DNA of 64,000 nt, from contig DATJGF010000036.1 in the NCBI GenBank assembly GCA_035495315.1, positions 1 through 64,000 on the forward strand, read 5' to 3'. The notes beneath the pieces were generated by a model. The model made no database searches. It saw only the letters and a list, made by a program, of their open reading frames with translations, and was not told the DNA's origin. Position 1 is the first letter of the stretch. Each line of letters starts with the position of its first letter. This document shows positions 61,943 to 64,000 of the stretch, piece after piece. The translations under genes were made by a program, and so were the position numbers. The stretch is from DATJGF01 sp035495315 (GTDB lineage Bacteria; Verrucomicrobiota; Verrucomicrobiia; Limisphaerales; UBA8199).

Positions 61943-63625
61943 CTACCTCTGTTTGGCCATTTTTCGCTTTTCCCGGCGTGGCGCTTTGGCACTGGTTGGC
62001 GATTCTCCACTCCGCCGCAGACCAAACGGTTTCATTGCAAAAAAGGCGACCAGGATTACGCAACTCCATGCGAATAAATCCCCAAACTGGCGATAGAAGG
62101 TCGGGTGATATCCGGCCTCCGAACCTGCCAGTGGCACATCAATGAGTTTATATCCGGACTGATAAACGTTTGTTGAATTAGGAAAATCGACATTGTGGAG
62201 TCGTCCCAGCGCGTCAATCCAACAGCTAATGCCATTATTGCAGCAGCGGACAAGCGGCAGCCGCAATTCGACCGACCGAAACAGCGCGTTAACCAGGTGA
62301 AGCCATTGGGCGGCGCTGTCCCCAAACCACGCGTCATTGGTCAGGTTCAACAGGAAGTCCGTTTCTTGAGTCAGGCATTCGCGGACTTCGTCCGGGAATA
62401 AATCCTCGTAACAAATCAAAACGGAACAATTGGCCGGCGGCTCAGTCATGTGGAACAAGCCCGGACTATTCCCGGAAGTCAGGCCCGCTCCCGCTGCGCG
62501 GAGCCGGGCGAGGAAGGGAAACAGGCGCGCTCCCGGCATAAATTCGCCGAACGGTACCAAATGTCGTTTGTGATAACGCCCCGCCATATCACCGGCCGGG
62601 TTGATAAGGAACGCACTGTTATACCATTGCATTCCGTTCTGACCAGTTACACCCGGCACGGGATCGTAATCAGCGGCACCCAAAACCATCCAGGATTTAT
62701 ACGGGCGCAGCAGGTTGGCAACAGCATCCTGGGTGAATTGATTACGGGCGATCATTTCGGGCAACGCGGTCTCGGGCCAGACCAGGAGATTGGGTTTTTC
62801 TGCCAGGGCCGCCTGGGAAAGGTGTAGCAGTTTTAAAAATCGATTCGTCTTTTCGTTCGGATCCCAGATAGCCGATTGTGGAATAGCAGGCTGCACCAGG
62901 GCAATTTTGTAATGTTTGGCAGTTTCGCCGGCCCCCAACAGCTCATGCCTTCCATAGATTAGAACCCCGGCAAGCGCGAGCAGCGGAGGAACGAGTTGGA
63001 TCACGGGCCAACAGAATCGCTCTTTGTCTGACCACAAAGCGAGTGCTGCGCAGAACAAAGAGACTGACAACCACGAAATCAGGAACGATACACCATAAAC
63101 ACCGGTCGAATTTGAAATCTGGATCAATGCCAGCCAGCGAAATTGAGAGGCCCCTAGAAATCCTGGAAAACCGGGCAGGAAACGCGCGAGGATCAACTCG
63201 GTGACCACCCACGCTGCGGCACAAAGGACCGGCCAGCGCAGACGTTCCCAGGAGGTCAGGGCTGCCCAGTGCGACCTTAGATCTCCAGCGGCTCTGTTGC
63301 GAGGCGGCCACAGACGCCAACAGAGCCAGCACCATGTGCCCATGCAAGTCGCGCCGACTGCGCTCTGGACCAGATAGGCCCCCAGCCCGTACAGACGAAA
63401 AGGAATCATCAGCAGCCAATACATCATGACGAGCCAACAGCCCAGACCCGAGAGAAACCCGGAGAGGAGTACGCGTTTACCGGACCTATTGTGGGCCAAC
63501 CAAACGACAACACCCGGTGCCAGCCAAGCCAGAACGGGAAAGTTGAATTTGGGAAAGGCGGTGGCAAACAGGATTCCGGCGGGCAAGCAAACAAGGAACC
63601 GGGAGTGATGTTTCTGCAAAGCCAT
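61943..63625 (-). CDS. lnt: Apolipoprotein N-acyltransferase
   Basis: A 560-residue inner-membrane enzyme that adds the third acyl chain to lipoproteins. Several N-terminal helices (about residues 10-230) are followed by the periplasmic nitrilase-like domain. The catalytic triad is visible and has the spacing of E. coli Lnt: E285 in LLVWPETALPE, K353 in YHKRHLVPFGEF and C405 in SVLICYEDLFP, the equivalents of E267, K335 and C387. A C-terminal helix and a basic tail (KAPRREKRKMAKQR) end the protein. Its presence agrees with the many lipoproteins in the window. Confidence 0.94.
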   Translation of the reverse strand: MALQKHHSRFLVCLPAGILFATAFPKFNFPVLAWLAPGVVVWLAHNRSGKRVLLSGFLSGLGCWLVMMYWLLMIPFRLYGLGAYLVQSAVGATCMGTWCWLCWRLWPPRNRAAGDLRSHWAALTSWERLRWPVLCAAAWVVTELILARFLPGFPGFLGASQFRWLALIQISNSTGVYGVSFLISWLSVSLFCAALALWSDKERFCWPVIQLVPPLLALAGVLIYGRHELLGAGETAKHYKIALVQPAIPQSAIWDPNEKTNRFLKLLHLSQAALAEKPNLLVWPETALPEMIARNQFTQDAVANLLRPYKSWMVLGAADYDPVPGVTGQNGMQWYNSAFLINPAGDMAGRYHKRHLVPFGEFMPGARLFPFLARLRAAGAGLTSGNSPGLFHMTEPPANCSVLICYEDLFPDEVRECLTQETDFLLNLTNDAWFGDSAAQWLHLVNALFRSVELRLPLVRCCNNGISCWIDALGRLHNVDFPNSTNVYQSGYKLIDVPLAGSEAGYHPTFYRQFGDLFAWSCVILVAFFAMKPFGLRRSGESPTSAKAPRREKRKMAKQR

Positions 63626-63680
63626 CTATCAGGCGTGGAGATTCGGCGATCGTTTCGGCGGGAGCAATTCATTTCCGGCC

Positions 63681-63768
63681 GGAAGGCCGAGATACGCGTG
63701 TACGCGAGGCCCCAAAATCATGCTTAAAACAAGAGCAGTTGTTTGGGCCTCGCGAAGCTCAGTCTTCC
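63681..63768. repeat. Family-C palindromic element, copy 4
   Basis: The left arm begins GGAAGGCCGAG and continues ACGCGAGGCCCCAAA; the right arm is TTTGGGCCTCGCGAAGCTCA followed by GTCTTCC. The left arm has a 9-base insertion (near ATACGCGTGT) relative to the right arm. It belongs with the elements at 33223, 40489 and 47562. Confidence 0.75.
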
Positions 63769-63854
63769 GAATGAAATTTTTGCTTGTAAACTTAGTCAAC
63801 TAAATAAGTATGGTCGGACTGACGAACACCAACCTCTAACCCATTCAGGACAAT

Positions 63855-64000
63855 ATGAAAAACATCGTTCGCATTTTGGCAGGACTGGCCTTTGTCTGGC
63901 TGACCTTAAACGCGTCGGCGGTTGCCTATTGGAATTGCAGTTCACCCACCGGCAGCGCCTCCGGTACGTGGAATGCGACGAACGCTACCTGGACCGGCGA
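63855..64000 (+). CDS. N-terminus of a probable autotransporter-type surface protein (partial)
   Basis: The start, with AGGA eight bases upstream, opens a frame that runs off the window. The signal peptide is MKNIVRILAGLAFVWLTLNA, then SAVAYWNCSSPTGSASGTWN and ATNATW, the typical opening of proteins with autotransporter-associated beta-strand repeats, which occur as long arrays in Verrucomicrobia. The type and full length cannot be seen. Confidence 0.7.
   Translation, partial: MKNIVRILAGLAFVWLTLNASAVAYWNCSSPTGSASGTWNATNATWTG

Noticed and set aside
1..64000. tRNA, rRNA and CRISPR features
   Set aside because: No cloverleaf with conserved T-loop, ribosomal segment or regularly spaced direct repeat array was recognised by eye; short tRNA-like genes could still be missed without a covariance search.

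Overview
The window looks like a chromosomal segment of a Verrucomicrobiota bacterium, probably of the Pedosphaera/Limisphaera type. This is inferred from gene content: PQQ-like WPQWRGP proteins, an RRAFTLIELL prepilin, LamG proteins, DUF2961 and sialate esterase genes, HEAT/thioredoxin fusions, and many short palindromic intergenic elements. No rRNA, tRNA, CRISPR array, transposase or phage module was found. No database search was possible, so family names rest on motifs and architecture.

Layout. 1-4395: housekeeping and orphan genes (coiled-coil gene end, PQQ-like protein, Nudix hydrolase, tadA, methyltransferase, small membrane protein). 4702-13774: a dense co-directional cluster encoding a VWA protein, a PspA-like protein, a membrane-anchored ABC substrate-binding protein fused to an OmpA peptidoglycan-binding domain, an ABC permease, an ABC ATPase, a membrane coiled-coil protein and a two-module AAA+ ATPase, then a DUF62 SAM hydrolase. 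This is the most interesting block: it looks like an importer wired into an envelope-stress or membrane-remodelling machine. 13904-15623: a GH172-type enzyme and a thioesterase.

15673-24423 (minus strand): response regulator, sensor kinase, RND adaptor, RraA-like protein, RND pump and TolC-like channel, with stop/start overlaps and a divergent lipoprotein gene at the promoter end. 24526-29923: lipoprotein, sulfotransferase, oxidoreductase, SYLF lipoprotein, and a minus-strand ECF sigma / membrane anti-sigma / DUF4252 operon. 30301-39959: surface and envelope proteins, including a three-LamG protein, an unrecognised trio of helical proteins (two lipoproteins), a membrane protein and a large HEAT/thioredoxin fusion. 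40251-50891: small protein, Rieske oxygenase, PQQ-like protein plus prepilin, universal stress protein, YncE-like propeller, orphan NMT1-type binding protein, LysR regulator and an AT-rich beta-helix gene. 51074-53603: arsR-acr3 arsenic operon and a PadR regulator upstream of an internally deleted ADOP permease relic. 53881-57281: PAS/MBL-hydrolase pair, two genes in what may be integron-like cassettes, and a CheY-like regulator. 57334-64000: sialate esterase, six-hairpin glycosidase, Lnt, and the start of an autotransporter-type protein.

Intergenic DNA is rich in terminal-inverted-repeat elements of about 70-150 bp. I can sort them into several families, three of which recur within the window (4, 3 and 2 copies). 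They resemble REPIN/MITE-type elements; no mobilising transposase is present here.
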